This document shows, in pieces, positions 27,766 to 35,944 of a DNA stretch of 45,588 nt; within the stretch, counting starts at the first letter, position 1, and each line of letters opens with the position of its first letter. The stretch spans positions 68,055 through 113,642 of the forward strand of contig NZ_LGLN01000066.1 in assembly GCF_001293775.1 (NCBI RefSeq), given 5' to 3'. Source of the DNA: Pseudomonas syringae pv. cilantro. Lineage in GTDB: Bacteria; Pseudomonadota; Gammaproteobacteria; Pseudomonadales; Pseudomonadaceae. Made by a program: the position numbers and the translations under genes. A model generated the notes under the pieces. The model did no database searches and had not been told where the DNA came from. It was given only the letters and a program-made list of their open reading frames with translations.

Positions 27766-28320
27766 ATTTATATGGACGCAGATGTTGCAGTCGGACGGCC
27801 ACTTGGAATTCTTGAGGCGCCCAACGGATTTCTGGTACACGTTGAAGGGGGATTGATTTCCAACGCCGTACTTGCCTCTGCGCCCCAGAATAAAACTGTT
27901 GGAAACATCATGGACACCATCGTCAACCTTTACACAACCAGCACCACCATGATGGAGCATAATGAGAATTACGGATGGGGCAAAAAACGCAGTACGCCGG
28001 GCCAAGGACCGTTCAGCAGATTAAACTTAACCACGCATATGACCGGCCCCTCACTGATCCGAAATTTCCTTCCTGCAACAGCAGCAGGAAAAAAGCATAC
28101 GCATTGCCTAACGATAAGTTCTTCTATCGTGAGACACCATTGGCAGGTAACACGCGACCGGAGCAACGATCTTTATCAGCTATTTTCTTTCGCGGCTTCA
28201 AGAGCGGGCTCAATGGTGAGGGACGCTGGGCAAATGTTCGCCCTGGTAAAAGAGGGTCGATATTTTGATCGATTTCAAGCCACCTCACTGCCTGCACGCA
28301 GAGGACTGCTTACGAAATGA
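27755..28320 (+). pseudogene. Degraded DxD glycosyltransferase domain, possible orphan toxin tail
   Basis: Fused in frame to the IS630 scrap is EGGIYMDADVAVGRPLGIL, then HVEGGLISNAVLASAPQN and HMTGPSLIRNF. The GGIYxDxDV metal-binding motif, the N-A...A..P.N block and the TGP motif are the order seen in glycosyltransferases with a DxD motif (GT32/TcdA-like, PF04488). The N-terminal half is gone. After about 28075 the likely continuation (ALPNDKFFYRETPL, nt 28101-28142) lies in another frame, so there seems to be a frameshift as well. The open frame from the ATG at 27772 to 28320 would encode 182 residues but is almost surely non-functional. Its place directly behind tccC2 suggests a displaced TcC cargo; this is an inference. 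Confidence 0.65.
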
Positions 28321-28406
28321 TCAATAGAAATCAGCTTGTGCTGCACGGCTGGAATACCACATAAAAAGATGCCAACGCGGGACCACAGTCGGCCCCGCTT
28401 ACACCC

Positions 28407-29564
28407 TCAATTCCGCTGATCCAGCAAGTTCACCACCAACCGGTCGATCCAGCCCCACAGGCGCTGTTTGACACGCCGCCAAAGGGGTCTGGCTTTCCAG
28501 TCTTCCAGCGTGATTTCGGCGCTCAGGGTGAAATCTTTTTCGAAGCTGGCGACCACGTCCCGAGTCAGGCCCGGATCGATGCCTTCGAGGTTGGCTTCCA
28601 GGTTGAAGTGCAGATTCCAGTGATCGAAGTTGCACGAGCCGATGCTCACCCAGTCGTCGATCAGCACCATTTTCAGGTGCAGGAAACACGGCTGGTATTC
28701 GAAGACTTTGACACCGGCGCGCAGCAGACGCGGGTAGTAGCGGTGGCCGGCGTAGCGCACGGACGGGTGGTCGGTGCGTGGGCCGGTCAGCAGCAGCCGC
28801 ACATCGACGCCACGCGCCGCCGCGCTGCGCAATGCGCGACGGACTTTCCAGGTGGGCAGGAAATACGGCGTGGCGAGCCAGACGCGCTTCTGGCCGCTGT
28901 GCAAAGTACGCACCAGCGACTGCAGAATGTCGCGGTGCTGACGGGAATCAGCGTAGGCAACCCGTCCCAGCCCTTCACCGGACGTCGGCATGTTGGGTAA
29001 CTGCCTCAGGCCGAAGTTTTGCTTCGGACGCCAGGCAAAGCGCAGAGCATTGGCATGAAATTGCCGGTCGAACAGCGCCTGCCAGTCCAGAACCAGCGGC
29101 CCGGTGATCTCCACCATGACCTCATGCCACTGACTGACGTCTTTGTCCGGCTCCCAGAATTCATCGGTCACCCCGGTGCCACCCACCACCGCCAGAGCTT
29201 TGTCCACGACCAGAATCTTGCGATGGTCACGGTACAGATTGCGCACGCCACGCCGCCAGTGAATCGGGTTGTAGAAGCGCAGGATTACCCCGGCATCCGT
29301 CAGTTGTTGGCGCAGCCCGGCATCGAAGGCTTTCGAGCCGAAGTCATCGAACAGACAGCGGACCATCACGCCACGCCGTCCCGCCTCGACCAGCGCCCGC
29401 ACGATGGCATCGGCGCAGGCCCCGGCTTCGACCAGGTACAGCTCAAGGTCTACCTGCTGTTCGGCGCGATCAATCGCTGCGATCATGCGCGGAAAGAACG
29501 CCGGGCCGTCGATCAATAATTGGAAACGGTTGTTTTCACGCCACGGAAAAATCGCGCTGGCCAT
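28407..29564 (-). CDS. clsB: Cardiolipin synthase/phospholipase D-family protein (ClsB-like)
   Basis: A 385-residue protein with two HKD motifs: H114-K116-D121 (YRDHRKILVVDKALAVVGGTG) and H296-K298-D303 (LHLKMVLIDDWVSIGSCN). It is the size and layout of ClsB/YbhO, which makes cardiolipin and can transfer phosphatidyl groups at the inner membrane. There is no N-terminal membrane anchor as in ClsA. The start ATG follows the YceI stop with one base between (TGATATG), so translation is probably coupled. It is the last gene of the minus-strand operon that begins at 31668. Confidence 0.9.
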   Translation of the reverse strand: MASAIFPWRENNRFQLLIDGPAFFPRMIAAIDRAEQQVDLELYLVEAGACADAIVRALVEAGRRGVMVRCLFDDFGSKAFDAGLRQQLTDAGVILRFYNPIHWRRGVRNLYRDHRKILVVDKALAVVGGTGVTDEFWEPDKDVSQWHEVMVEITGPLVLDWQALFDRQFHANALRFAWRPKQNFGLRQLPNMPTSGEGLGRVAYADSRQHRDILQSLVRTLHSGQKRVWLATPYFLPTWKVRRALRSAAARGVDVRLLLTGPRTDHPSVRYAGHRYYPRLLRAGVKVFEYQPCFLHLKMVLIDDWVSIGSCNFDHWNLHFNLEANLEGIDPGLTRDVVASFEKDFTLSAEITLEDWKARPLWRRVKQRLWGWIDRLVVNLLDQRN

Positions 29565-29565
29565 A

Positions 29566-30147
29566 TCAGCGCGCCGTGAAAATCAGCACGGCGCCCACGG
29601 GCACCGACAGGCTGACCGCTGACAATCCCGCCGTTTTGCGCAAGGCGGTGAAGTCCGGCACCAGATCGAAATCCTGTGCATGGACCACCAGCGGCTCCAG
29701 CGTCACCACCTGAAAGCGGCGATCGTCGAGACGCGTCACCAACAACTCCGCATTGTAGGTATGGGTCTTGTCGCGCAGGCTCACGGACAGCGGCAAGCGC
29801 AGCTCCAGTTGCGCACCGGGGGCCAGATCGTTGAACGGTCGCATGTCCAGCTGCGCGTTGATCTGTGCAAAAGGAAAGGTGTGGACCTGAAATACCTGAT
29901 CACGGAGGCGCTCGTCGCGCATCGGAATGCCGGTGCTGACCGACTCCATCTCGATCTGCACTTGCGCCAGCCCTTTGTTGCTCACTTTGCCGTGCAGCAC
30001 CAGAAAGCGGTGTACTTCGGCGATGTCGGAGTCTTTGGTTGAAGTGAAAGAGAGTCGTGACGACTCGTTATCCAGATACCAGTTGGCATGGGCAGGTAAC
30101 GCCACTGCGGCCAGCATGACCAGCAGCAGACGAATTGTGTTGAGCAT
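29566..30147 (-). CDS. YceI-family periplasmic protein
   Basis: A 193-residue protein with a clear Sec signal peptide, cleaved after AHA at about residue 21 (ALPAHA|NWYLD). It is followed by the YceI lipocalin-like beta barrel, which in relatives binds isoprenoid or amide lipids. Typical YceI residues are WYLDNESSRLSFTSTKD at the start and FPFAQINAQLD in the middle. The exact ligand is unknown. It lies directly upstream of clsB and may take part in envelope lipid handling. Confidence 0.85.
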   Translation of the reverse strand: MLNTIRLLLVMLAAVALPAHANWYLDNESSRLSFTSTKDSDIAEVHRFLVLHGKVSNKGLAQVQIEMESVSTGIPMRDERLRDQVFQVHTFPFAQINAQLDMRPFNDLAPGAQLELRLPLSVSLRDKTHTYNAELLVTRLDDRRFQVVTLEPLVVHAQDFDLVPDFTALRKTAGLSAVSLSVPVGAVLIFTAR

Positions 30148-30226
30148 GCAGACTCCAGACGTGCATTTGGGGGCAACCTTAACGCCTGTCAGACCTCCGG
30201 CATACCGCTATGTTCGACCCGACGTG

Positions 30227-30565
30227 TCAGGAAGCGGGGGGCAGCAGCCGACAGCCTTGTTTTTCGCCCTGCCACGCGGCGCTGCTGGTACGTCCAAGGC
30301 CGCTGGCAACCACCCGTTTCTGGCTCGCATCGTCTGTCAGGGTGCTGGGCACGTACTGTTTGACGTAGCCCCGACAGTACGTTTCAGGGTTGTTCATCAC
30401 GTACCGGCACGAGCAGTATTCCTTGGCGGTGTAAGCGCTGATGATGGTCGGGAATGCCTGCAGATTCACGCGGTACAGCCAGGCGAGCACGGCGAGCGCT
30501 ACGATGATCAGCACCAACAGGCTGCTGAACGGGCGACGCAGGATGAACATCCGACGGCTGCTCAT
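30227..30565 (-). CDS. Small single-span membrane protein, unknown function
   Basis: 112 residues with an N-terminal Arg-rich start, one membrane span (about 14-34, LLVLIIVALAVLAWL) and a periplasmic-type tail with four cysteines (EYCSCRYVMNNPETYCRGYVKQY and a late GCRLL). The ATGA overlap with the hydrolase gene shows translational coupling. The cysteines may form disulfides. I know of this gene only as a conserved companion of the hydrolase and cannot name a function. Confidence 0.7.
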   Translation of the reverse strand: MSSRRMFILRRPFSSLLVLIIVALAVLAWLYRVNLQAFPTIISAYTAKEYCSCRYVMNNPETYCRGYVKQYVPSTLTDDASQKRVVASGLGRTSSAAWQGEKQGCRLLPPAS

Positions 30566-31668
30566 TGGCTACCCTCCTTGCCGAAGGCTGTTTGTATCAG
30601 CTTGAGCATTTGATTGTGGTTATAAGTGCCATCACGATCATCGGCATAGCGCACGATGACCAGTTTCTGTTCAGGAATCACATACAGCGCCTGCCCCCAG
30701 TGCCCCAGCGCGGCGAAGGTACCGGCGGGCGCGTCAGCCCATGGGCCCTTGCCCCCATCAGCCGTGCGATTGAGCCACCACTGACCGCCTGGTACTTCAA
30801 CACTGGCGTCCACCTGCTCGCCGGCAAAGGGCGTCAGCACGAAATCCATCCATGCCTGATTGAGCAACTGCCGCCCCTGCCATTGCCCGCCGCGCTGCAC
30901 CAACAGGCCGATACGTGCCAGATCGCGAGCGGTCATGTAGGCATATGAAGACCCCACGAAGGTGCCGCTGCCGTCGGTTTCCCAGACCGCACCACGAATA
31001 CCGAGCGGGTCGAACAGCGCTGTCCACGGGTAGTCCGGATACGCCTGTTGCCCGACCATGTTTTTCAGCGCGGCCGCCAGCACGGTGCTGTCGCCGCTGG
31101 AATAAAGATAGGCCTTGCCCGCTGGCCTGGCGGCGGCATGCTCGGCGGTAAAGCGCGCCATGTCGTCACGCCCTCGGGTATAGAGCATGGCGACAACAGA
31201 GGAGTTGAGCGGTGCGTATTCGTAGTCTTCCTGCCAGTCCAGGCCGGACGCCCAGTGCATCAGGTCTTTAAGGGTGATGTCGGGATGCTTCTGGAACGGC
31301 GCATAGAACTTCGCGACCGGATCATTCAGTTGAAAGCGTGCTTCTGTAAACGCCACGCCAAGCACCGTGGCCAGGATGCTCTTGCTGATGGACCAGGTCA
31401 GGTGCGGGGTCTGGGCGGTGGTGACACCGGCATAGCGTTCGTAAACGACTTCGCCATCACGGATGACCAGCAGCGCGTCGGTGCGAATGCCTTTGCGGGT
31501 GTCCTCGTCCCTGGCCGGAAAGGCGTAGTTTTCAAGCGTTTCGATGGCCGGGGATCGTGGGACCGAGCGAGATGGCCACTGCTCCGCGGGCCATGTTTCG
31601 GCAACAGCGTTATGCGCGCTGATACCCAGCATCAACAGCAGACACAGGCGGACGAATCGACGAGGCAT
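30562..31668 (-). CDS. Serine hydrolase of the class C beta-lactamase family
   Basis: A 368-residue exported enzyme with a signal peptide (cut near AVA-ETW, residue 23). The penicillin-binding fold motifs are SxxK at S93-I-S-K96, YxS at Y189-S-S191 (YLYSSGDS) and a third-motif equivalent HWGQ near the C-terminus. Family members are esterases, DD-peptidases or amidohydrolases more often than true beta-lactamases. The substrate is unknown. It is the first gene of a four-gene minus-strand operon with the small membrane protein, YceI and ClsB. Confidence 0.87.
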   Translation of the reverse strand: MPRRFVRLCLLLMLGISAHNAVAETWPAEQWPSRSVPRSPAIETLENYAFPARDEDTRKGIRTDALLVIRDGEVVYERYAGVTTAQTPHLTWSISKSILATVLGVAFTEARFQLNDPVAKFYAPFQKHPDITLKDLMHWASGLDWQEDYEYAPLNSSVVAMLYTRGRDDMARFTAEHAAARPAGKAYLYSSGDSTVLAAALKNMVGQQAYPDYPWTALFDPLGIRGAVWETDGSGTFVGSSYAYMTARDLARIGLLVQRGGQWQGRQLLNQAWMDFVLTPFAGEQVDASVEVPGGQWWLNRTADGGKGPWADAPAGTFAALGHWGQALYVIPEQKLVIVRYADDRDGTYNHNQMLKLIQTAFGKEGSQ

Positions 31669-31744
31669 GGCAGGGTCTCGAAAGAATTATCCGCGAACCT
31701 TATCAAACCTTCATGACAATCCGGTAACGCGCAGGATTGGTGGG

Positions 31745-31893
31745 ATGTGGAGGGACCGGGCGACGCTTCGCTTGTGTGGGATGGGCTGCGAAGCGGCCCT
31801 AAAACAGGCCACCTTGATTGTGCCTGATGCACCGCATGCACCGATTTTGCTGCCGGTTCCCGGCAGGCCGCGGACAAGTCCGCTCCTACGCCC
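31745..31893. repeat. REP-type palindromic repeat cluster
   Basis: In the 457-base gap between the hydrolase and olsB, GCGGACAAGTCCGC (31870-31883) followed by TCCTAC is, read on the minus strand, the Pseudomonas REP core GTAGGAGCGGACTTGTCCGC. Nearby are GGGCTGCGAAGCGGCCC (about 31783) and GCCGGTTCCCGGC (about 31852), other REP-like palindromes. The rest of this gap holds no gene and should include the promoters of both divergent units. Confidence 0.65.
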
Positions 31894-32124
31894 TGCGGGC
31901 AGAAGCCTGTTTTCCGAGCTCATCAAGACTTGTGCATCACGCGGGACGTGGAGCTTCGGCACAAGAGTCCGGGCGTAACAGGACCACAAAACCCTCAGTC
32001 ACACAACCATCACCAAAGCTTCACAGGCATGACACGCCATCTCCCTAGCCTGCAGTTACGGCAAAGCGCCTGGACAAATCAGTCAACCAGCCCTGTCAGC
32101 CAAGGCTGGCTCATGGAGATTCGT

Positions 32125-32880
32125 ATGACCCAGATCGCCCGCATTCGTGACAACACTTCTGAACGTCGGCTTCAGGCAGAACGCCTGATTGGAACGCGCG
32201 CCCTGCAGGAAGCACAGGCGCTGCGTTTCAGTGTGTTCAGCGAAGAGTTCAACGCTCGCCTCAACGGCGCTGAACAAGGTCTGGATATCGATGACTACGA
32301 TGTTCACTGCTCGCACATCGGGGTTCGCGACTTGAACACCGGGCGTCTGGTTGCCACCACCCGGCTGCTCGACCACAAGGCTGCCAGCACCTTGGGCAGC
32401 TTCTACAGTGAAGAAGAATTCAGTCTGCACGGCCTGGCACATTTGCAAGGTCCGATTCTGGAACTGGGGCGCACCTGTGTCGATCCGGCCTACCGTAACG
32501 GCGGCACCATCGCCGTGTTGTGGAGCGAACTGGCCGAAGTGCTCAACGAAGGCGGCTACAGCTACCTGATGGGCTGCGCGAGCATCCCGATGCAGGACGG
32601 CGGCATTCAGGCCCACGCAATCATGCAGCGCCTGCGCGAACGCTACCTGTGCAACGAGCACCTGCGCGCCGAGCCGAAAAATCCGCTGCCGACCCTCGAT
32701 ATTCCAAGCAACGTCATTTGCGAAATGCCGCCGCTGCTCAAGGCCTACATGCGCCTGGGTGCGAAGATCTGCGGCGAGCCCTGCTGGGACGAAGATTTCC
32801 AGGTCGCCGACGTGTTCATCCTGCTCAAGCGCGACGACCTGTGCCCACGCTACGCGCGTCACTTCAAGGCGGCCGTGTGA
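32125..32880 (+). CDS. olsB: Ornithine N-acyltransferase (ornithine lipid step 1)
   Basis: A GNAT-fold acyltransferase of 251 residues. It transfers a 3-hydroxyacyl group from ACP to the alpha-amino group of ornithine to give lyso-ornithine lipid. Conserved stretches are [29 protein letters not shown] and [14 protein letters not shown]. The ATG at 32125 is chosen because GGAG sits six bases upstream; ATG 32113 contains that site, and the longer frame to 31930 runs through non-coding sequence. Its stop overlaps the olsA start by one base. Ornithine lipids replace phospholipids under phosphate limitation; a Pho box was not identified here. Confidence 0.92.
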   Translation: MTQIARIRDNTSERRLQAERLIGTRALQEAQALRFSVFSEEFNARLNGAEQGLDIDDYDVHCSHIGVRDLNTGRLVATTRLLDHKAASTLGSFYSEEEFSLHGLAHLQGPILELGRTCVDPAYRNGGTIAVLWSELAEVLNEGGYSYLMGCASIPMQDGGIQAHAIMQRLRERYLCNEHLRAEPKNPLPTLDIPSNVICEMPPLLKAYMRLGAKICGEPCWDEDFQVADVFILLKRDDLCPRYARHFKAAV

Positions 32881-33686
32881 TGAGCCGGATGCGCGGCTAT
32901 GCCCGCGTGGTCCGGGTGCTGCTGGTCGTAGCACTCGGCCTGACGATTGCCGGAGCGTTCGCGATTCTGGAGCGCATGAAAGCCGGCAGCTCGATGGAGC
33001 GCAGGCAGCGCTGGAGCCGCTGGTTCATGGCACGCCTGAGCAACGCCCTGCCGTTTCGCGTCACCGTGACCGGCGAGTTGCCAAAGCAGCCGATGCTGTG
33101 GGTCAGCAATCATGTGTCATGGACCGACATCGCGTTGCTGGGCATGCTCGCGCCGCTGTCGTTTCTGTCCAAGGCCGAAGTGCGCACCTGGCCGGTGGCT
33201 GGCTGGCTGGCCTTGAAAGCCGGCACCCTGTTCATTCGTCGCGGCGCGGGTGACAGCCGTCTGATCCAGAAGCAGATGTGCAATCACTTGCAACAAGGCA
33301 ACGCGCTGTTGATCTTCCCGGAAGGCACCACCACTGACGGCCGGAGCCTGCGCACCTTTCACGGTCGCCTGCTTTCCAGCGCCATCGAAGCAGGCGTGCC
33401 GATCCAGCCGGTCGCCATCGGCTATTCGCGTGATGGCAAGCCTGACCCTATTGCGCCGTTCATTGGTGATGATGACCTGCTGTCGCATCTGCGCCGGCTG
33501 TTCGCCAACGAGCAAAGCGACGTGCATATCCATTTGCTGACGCCGATCCCGACGGCGGATCAGGAACGCGCCGCTCTGGCATTCAAGGCCCAGCAGGCCG
33601 TGCAGATGGCGTTGTTTGGCGAACCCGCGATCGGCAAGCCGGTTCAACCAAGTGAAGTGGTTTCGCGCCCGGCCAAAGCGGCCTGA
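32880..33686 (+). CDS. olsA: Lyso-ornithine lipid O-acyltransferase
   Basis: A PlsC-family acyltransferase of 268 residues with a membrane segment near residues 9-30. The HX4D motif is at H78-D83 (NHVSWTD) and the FPEGTTT motif at about 146-152. It adds the second acyl chain to lyso-ornithine lipid at the inner membrane. It starts inside the olsB stop (TGATG). Its last 43 bases overlap the end of acpH on the other strand. Confidence 0.92.
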   Translation: MSRMRGYARVVRVLLVVALGLTIAGAFAILERMKAGSSMERRQRWSRWFMARLSNALPFRVTVTGELPKQPMLWVSNHVSWTDIALLGMLAPLSFLSKAEVRTWPVAGWLALKAGTLFIRRGAGDSRLIQKQMCNHLQQGNALLIFPEGTTTDGRSLRTFHGRLLSSAIEAGVPIQPVAIGYSRDGKPDPIAPFIGDDDLLSHLRRLFANEQSDVHIHLLTPIPTADQERAALAFKAQQAVQMALFGEPAIGKPVQPSEVVSRPAKAA

Positions 33687-34243
33687 GCGAACGCCTCCAG
33701 TTGCGGATAGAACTCGGCGAAATCCGCACTCAAGGGCTGGTACAACGCCTGCAATTCCTGCATGCAGCCGGCCAGCCCCTCGGGTCGTGACAGACGTCGG
33801 GATATCCCGTTCAGCACCTGCTCAAGCACCGCGAAATCCCGATACGAACCCAGCCAGTCCTGCGCCGCCATCCGCGGTGCGATCAACGCCAGACGCTCGG
33901 GCAACTGAGGCTCGGCGGCCAGCGCGCCATAAACCCGGCGAGTGAAGGTGTCCAGAGGCAGATCGGCATATACATGCCAGTCACGCGCCAGACAATGGTC
34001 GAAAAACACATCGAGCATGATGCCCGCGTAACGCCGCCGCTGCGTCGGAAAGCGAGCGATGGACGCCTTGATCAGCGGATGGGCATCGGTGAACGCGTCA
34101 ATACTGCGATGCAGACGAATCGCGGCTTCCAGTTCGACAGGAAAACGCCCGGGCAGCGGACCTTTGACGAAGTCACCGTACAGGCTGCCGAGCAATTGGG
34201 CAGGCCGCTGCCCGCCAAGATGAAGATGTGCCAGATAGTTCAT
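33644..34243 (-). CDS. acpH: Acyl carrier protein phosphodiesterase
   Basis: 199 residues beginning MNYLAHLHLGG. It contains the AcpH (DUF479) motifs LGSLYGDFVKG and IRLHRSIDAFTDAHP and the metal-binding HD-like stretch VFFDHCLARDW. The enzyme removes the 4'-phosphopantetheine from ACP. It converges on olsA with a 43-base coding overlap, so the two 3' ends are encoded on both strands. The link to acyl-ACP-using olsB/olsA may be only positional. Confidence 0.92.
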   Translation of the reverse strand: MNYLAHLHLGGQRPAQLLGSLYGDFVKGPLPGRFPVELEAAIRLHRSIDAFTDAHPLIKASIARFPTQRRRYAGIMLDVFFDHCLARDWHVYADLPLDTFTRRVYGALAAEPQLPERLALIAPRMAAQDWLGSYRDFAVLEQVLNGISRRLSRPEGLAGCMQELQALYQPLSADFAEFYPQLEAFAQAALAGRETTSLG

Positions 34244-34280
34244 GAGCGCAAGCCTACGCCGCTTTCGGGGGTCCGGTCTA

Positions 34281-34388
34281 TATATCGATATAACCCGATA
34301 TACCGATTTGTTCGCTGCTCAGCACAAAATCATATTTGTATATCGCTATATACAGATATAAGGTTCGCCCTATCGCGATATATCGCTA
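34281..34388. promoter_or_regulatory. Cluster of AT-rich palindromes, likely ArsR-family operators
   Basis: Three dyads lie in front of the ArsR-type gene: the perfect 12-mer TATATCGATATA (34281-34292), TGTATAT-CGCT-ATATACA (34337-34354) and TATCGCGATA (34371-34380), followed by a further TATATCGC. All share TATATCG-like half sites. They fit winged-helix operators for autoregulation, and perhaps control of the divergent acpH promoter. Confidence 0.7.
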
Positions 34389-34407
34389 CACCGCCTGTGA
34401 GAACGAC

Positions 34408-34722
34408 ATGCAGATCGACCTCGACGACATAATAAAAGCCCTGGCCCACCCGGTCCGCCGAGAAATCCTGACCTGGCTGAAAGACCCGCGTGGCAGCTTT
34501 CCGACCCAGGAGTACTCGATCGAACATGGCGTCTGCGCCGGACAGATCGATCAACGCGCGGGGTTGTCCCAGTCCACGGTGTCAGCCCATCTGGCGACCC
34601 TGCAACGTGCCGGGCTGATCAGCAGCAAGAAGGTCGGCCAATGGCACTTCTTCAGACGCAACGAAGAAGTGATCCAGGGGTTCGTGCAGGCGTTGGTTCA
34701 AGAGCTGAACAACCCGACCTGA
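34408..34722 (+). CDS. ArsR/SmtB-family transcriptional regulator
   Basis: A 104-residue winged-helix repressor (ALAHPVRREILTWL, recognition helix LSQSTVSAHLATLQRAGLI, wing KKVGQWHFFRRNE). It has no ELCVC metal site, so it probably senses an organic ligand or redox change. One Cys, in EHGVCAGQ, could be a sensor. The ATG at 34408 is chosen because the open frame from 34336 only translates the palindromic operator region. It lies 34 bases before the MFS gene, with xenB next, so it most likely represses this operon. Confidence 0.85.
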   Translation: MQIDLDDIIKALAHPVRREILTWLKDPRGSFPTQEYSIEHGVCAGQIDQRAGLSQSTVSAHLATLQRAGLISSKKVGQWHFFRRNEEVIQGFVQALVQELNNPT

Positions 34723-34756
34723 TTTTCCACACTGTTTCGTTTCAAGGAGATGCCCT

Positions 34757-35923
34757 GTGCCCCTTTCGCTACTCATTCTGGCCCTGAGCGCCTTCGCCAT
34801 CGGCACCACTGAATTCGTCATCATGGGCCTGCTGCCCGACGTCGCCGCTGATCTGGGTGTATCGATCCCCGGCGCTGGCTGGCTGGTGACTGGCTACGCG
34901 CTGGGCGTGGCGGTCGGCGCACCGTTCATGGCCATGGCGACCGCCAAACTGCCGCGCAAAGCCGCGCTGGTCACGCTGATGGGGATTTTCATCATCGGCA
35001 ACCTGCTCTGCGCGCTGGCCAGTGATTACAACGTGCTGATGTTCGCCCGTGTGGTCACGGCGCTGTGCCATGGCGCATTCTTCGGTATCGGCTCGGTGGT
35101 CGCCGCAGGCCTGGTGCCCGCCAACCGCCGTGCGTCCGCTGTGGCCTTGATGTTCACCGGTCTGACCCTTGCCAACGTATTGGGCGTACCGCTGGGCACT
35201 GCGCTGGGACAATACGCCGGCTGGCGCTCGACGTTCTGGGCCGTGACCGTGATCGGCGTGATTGCGCTGATCGGCCTGATCCGCTTTCTGCCGACCAATC
35301 GCAACGAAGAAAAACTCGACATGCGTGCCGAACTGGGCGCCCTCAAAGGTGCCGGTATCTGGCTGTCGCTGAGCATGACTGCGCTGTTTTCGGCCTCCAT
35401 GTTCACCCTGTTCACCTACATCGCTCCATTGCTCGGCGAAGTGACCGGCGTGTCGCCCAACGGGGTGACCTGGACCCTGCTGCTGATCGGTCTGGGCCTG
35501 ACCGCCGGCAACGTGATCGGCGGCAAGATGGCCGACCGCCGCCTGTCGTCCACGCTGATTGCCGTGTTCGTTTCGATGGCCGTGATTTCCTCCGCCCTCA
35601 GCTGGACCAGCGCGGCGCTGATCCCGACTGAAATCACTCTGTTCCTCTGGGCAGTGGCGGCGTTCGCGGCGGTCCCGGCGTTGCAGATCAACGTGGTGAC
35701 CTTCGGCAAGGCCGCACCCAATCTGGTCTCGACCCTGAACATCGGCGCCTTCAACGTCGGTAACGCGCTCGGCGCCTGGGTCGGCGGCAGCGTTATCGCG
35801 CACGGCCTGGGCCTGACCAGCGTGCCGTTGGCGGCAGCCGTTCTGGCCGTACTCGCGCTGCTGATCACCCTGATTACTTTCCGCCAGACCGGCAACCCCG
35901 ACCTGGCACACGCTACACATTGA
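34757..35923 (+). CDS. MFS drug/sugar efflux transporter (12 TM)
   Basis: A 388-residue major facilitator of the arabinose/chloramphenicol efflux (YdhP/AraJ-like) type. It has the typical start LILALSAFAIGTTEFVIMGLLPDVA, motif GWLVTGYALGVAVGAP, and twelve predicted helices. It should export small toxic organics by proton antiport. The start is a GTG with AAGGAG seven bases upstream. Together with the ArsR regulator before it and the ene-reductase after it, it forms a detoxification operon. Confidence 0.9.
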   Translation: MPLSLLILALSAFAIGTTEFVIMGLLPDVAADLGVSIPGAGWLVTGYALGVAVGAPFMAMATAKLPRKAALVTLMGIFIIGNLLCALASDYNVLMFARVVTALCHGAFFGIGSVVAAGLVPANRRASAVALMFTGLTLANVLGVPLGTALGQYAGWRSTFWAVTVIGVIALIGLIRFLPTNRNEEKLDMRAELGALKGAGIWLSLSMTALFSASMFTLFTYIAPLLGEVTGVSPNGVTWTLLLIGLGLTAGNVIGGKMADRRLSSTLIAVFVSMAVISSALSWTSAALIPTEITLFLWAVAAFAAVPALQINVVTFGKAAPNLVSTLNIGAFNVGNALGAWVGGSVIAHGLGLTSVPLAAAVLAVLALLITLITFRQTGNPDLAHATH

Positions 35924-35944
35924 TCAATTACGAGGATTCGACAC

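Noticed and set aside
34336..34407. N-terminal extension of the ArsR-type regulator (MYIAIYRYKVRPIAIYRY)
   Set aside because: It translates the palindromic operator region; the family domain starts at the ATG at 34408.
34769..35920. 383-residue open frame antisense to the MFS gene
   Set aside because: Shadow of a GC-rich membrane protein gene; composition is Gly/Gln/His/Arg-rich without any domain.
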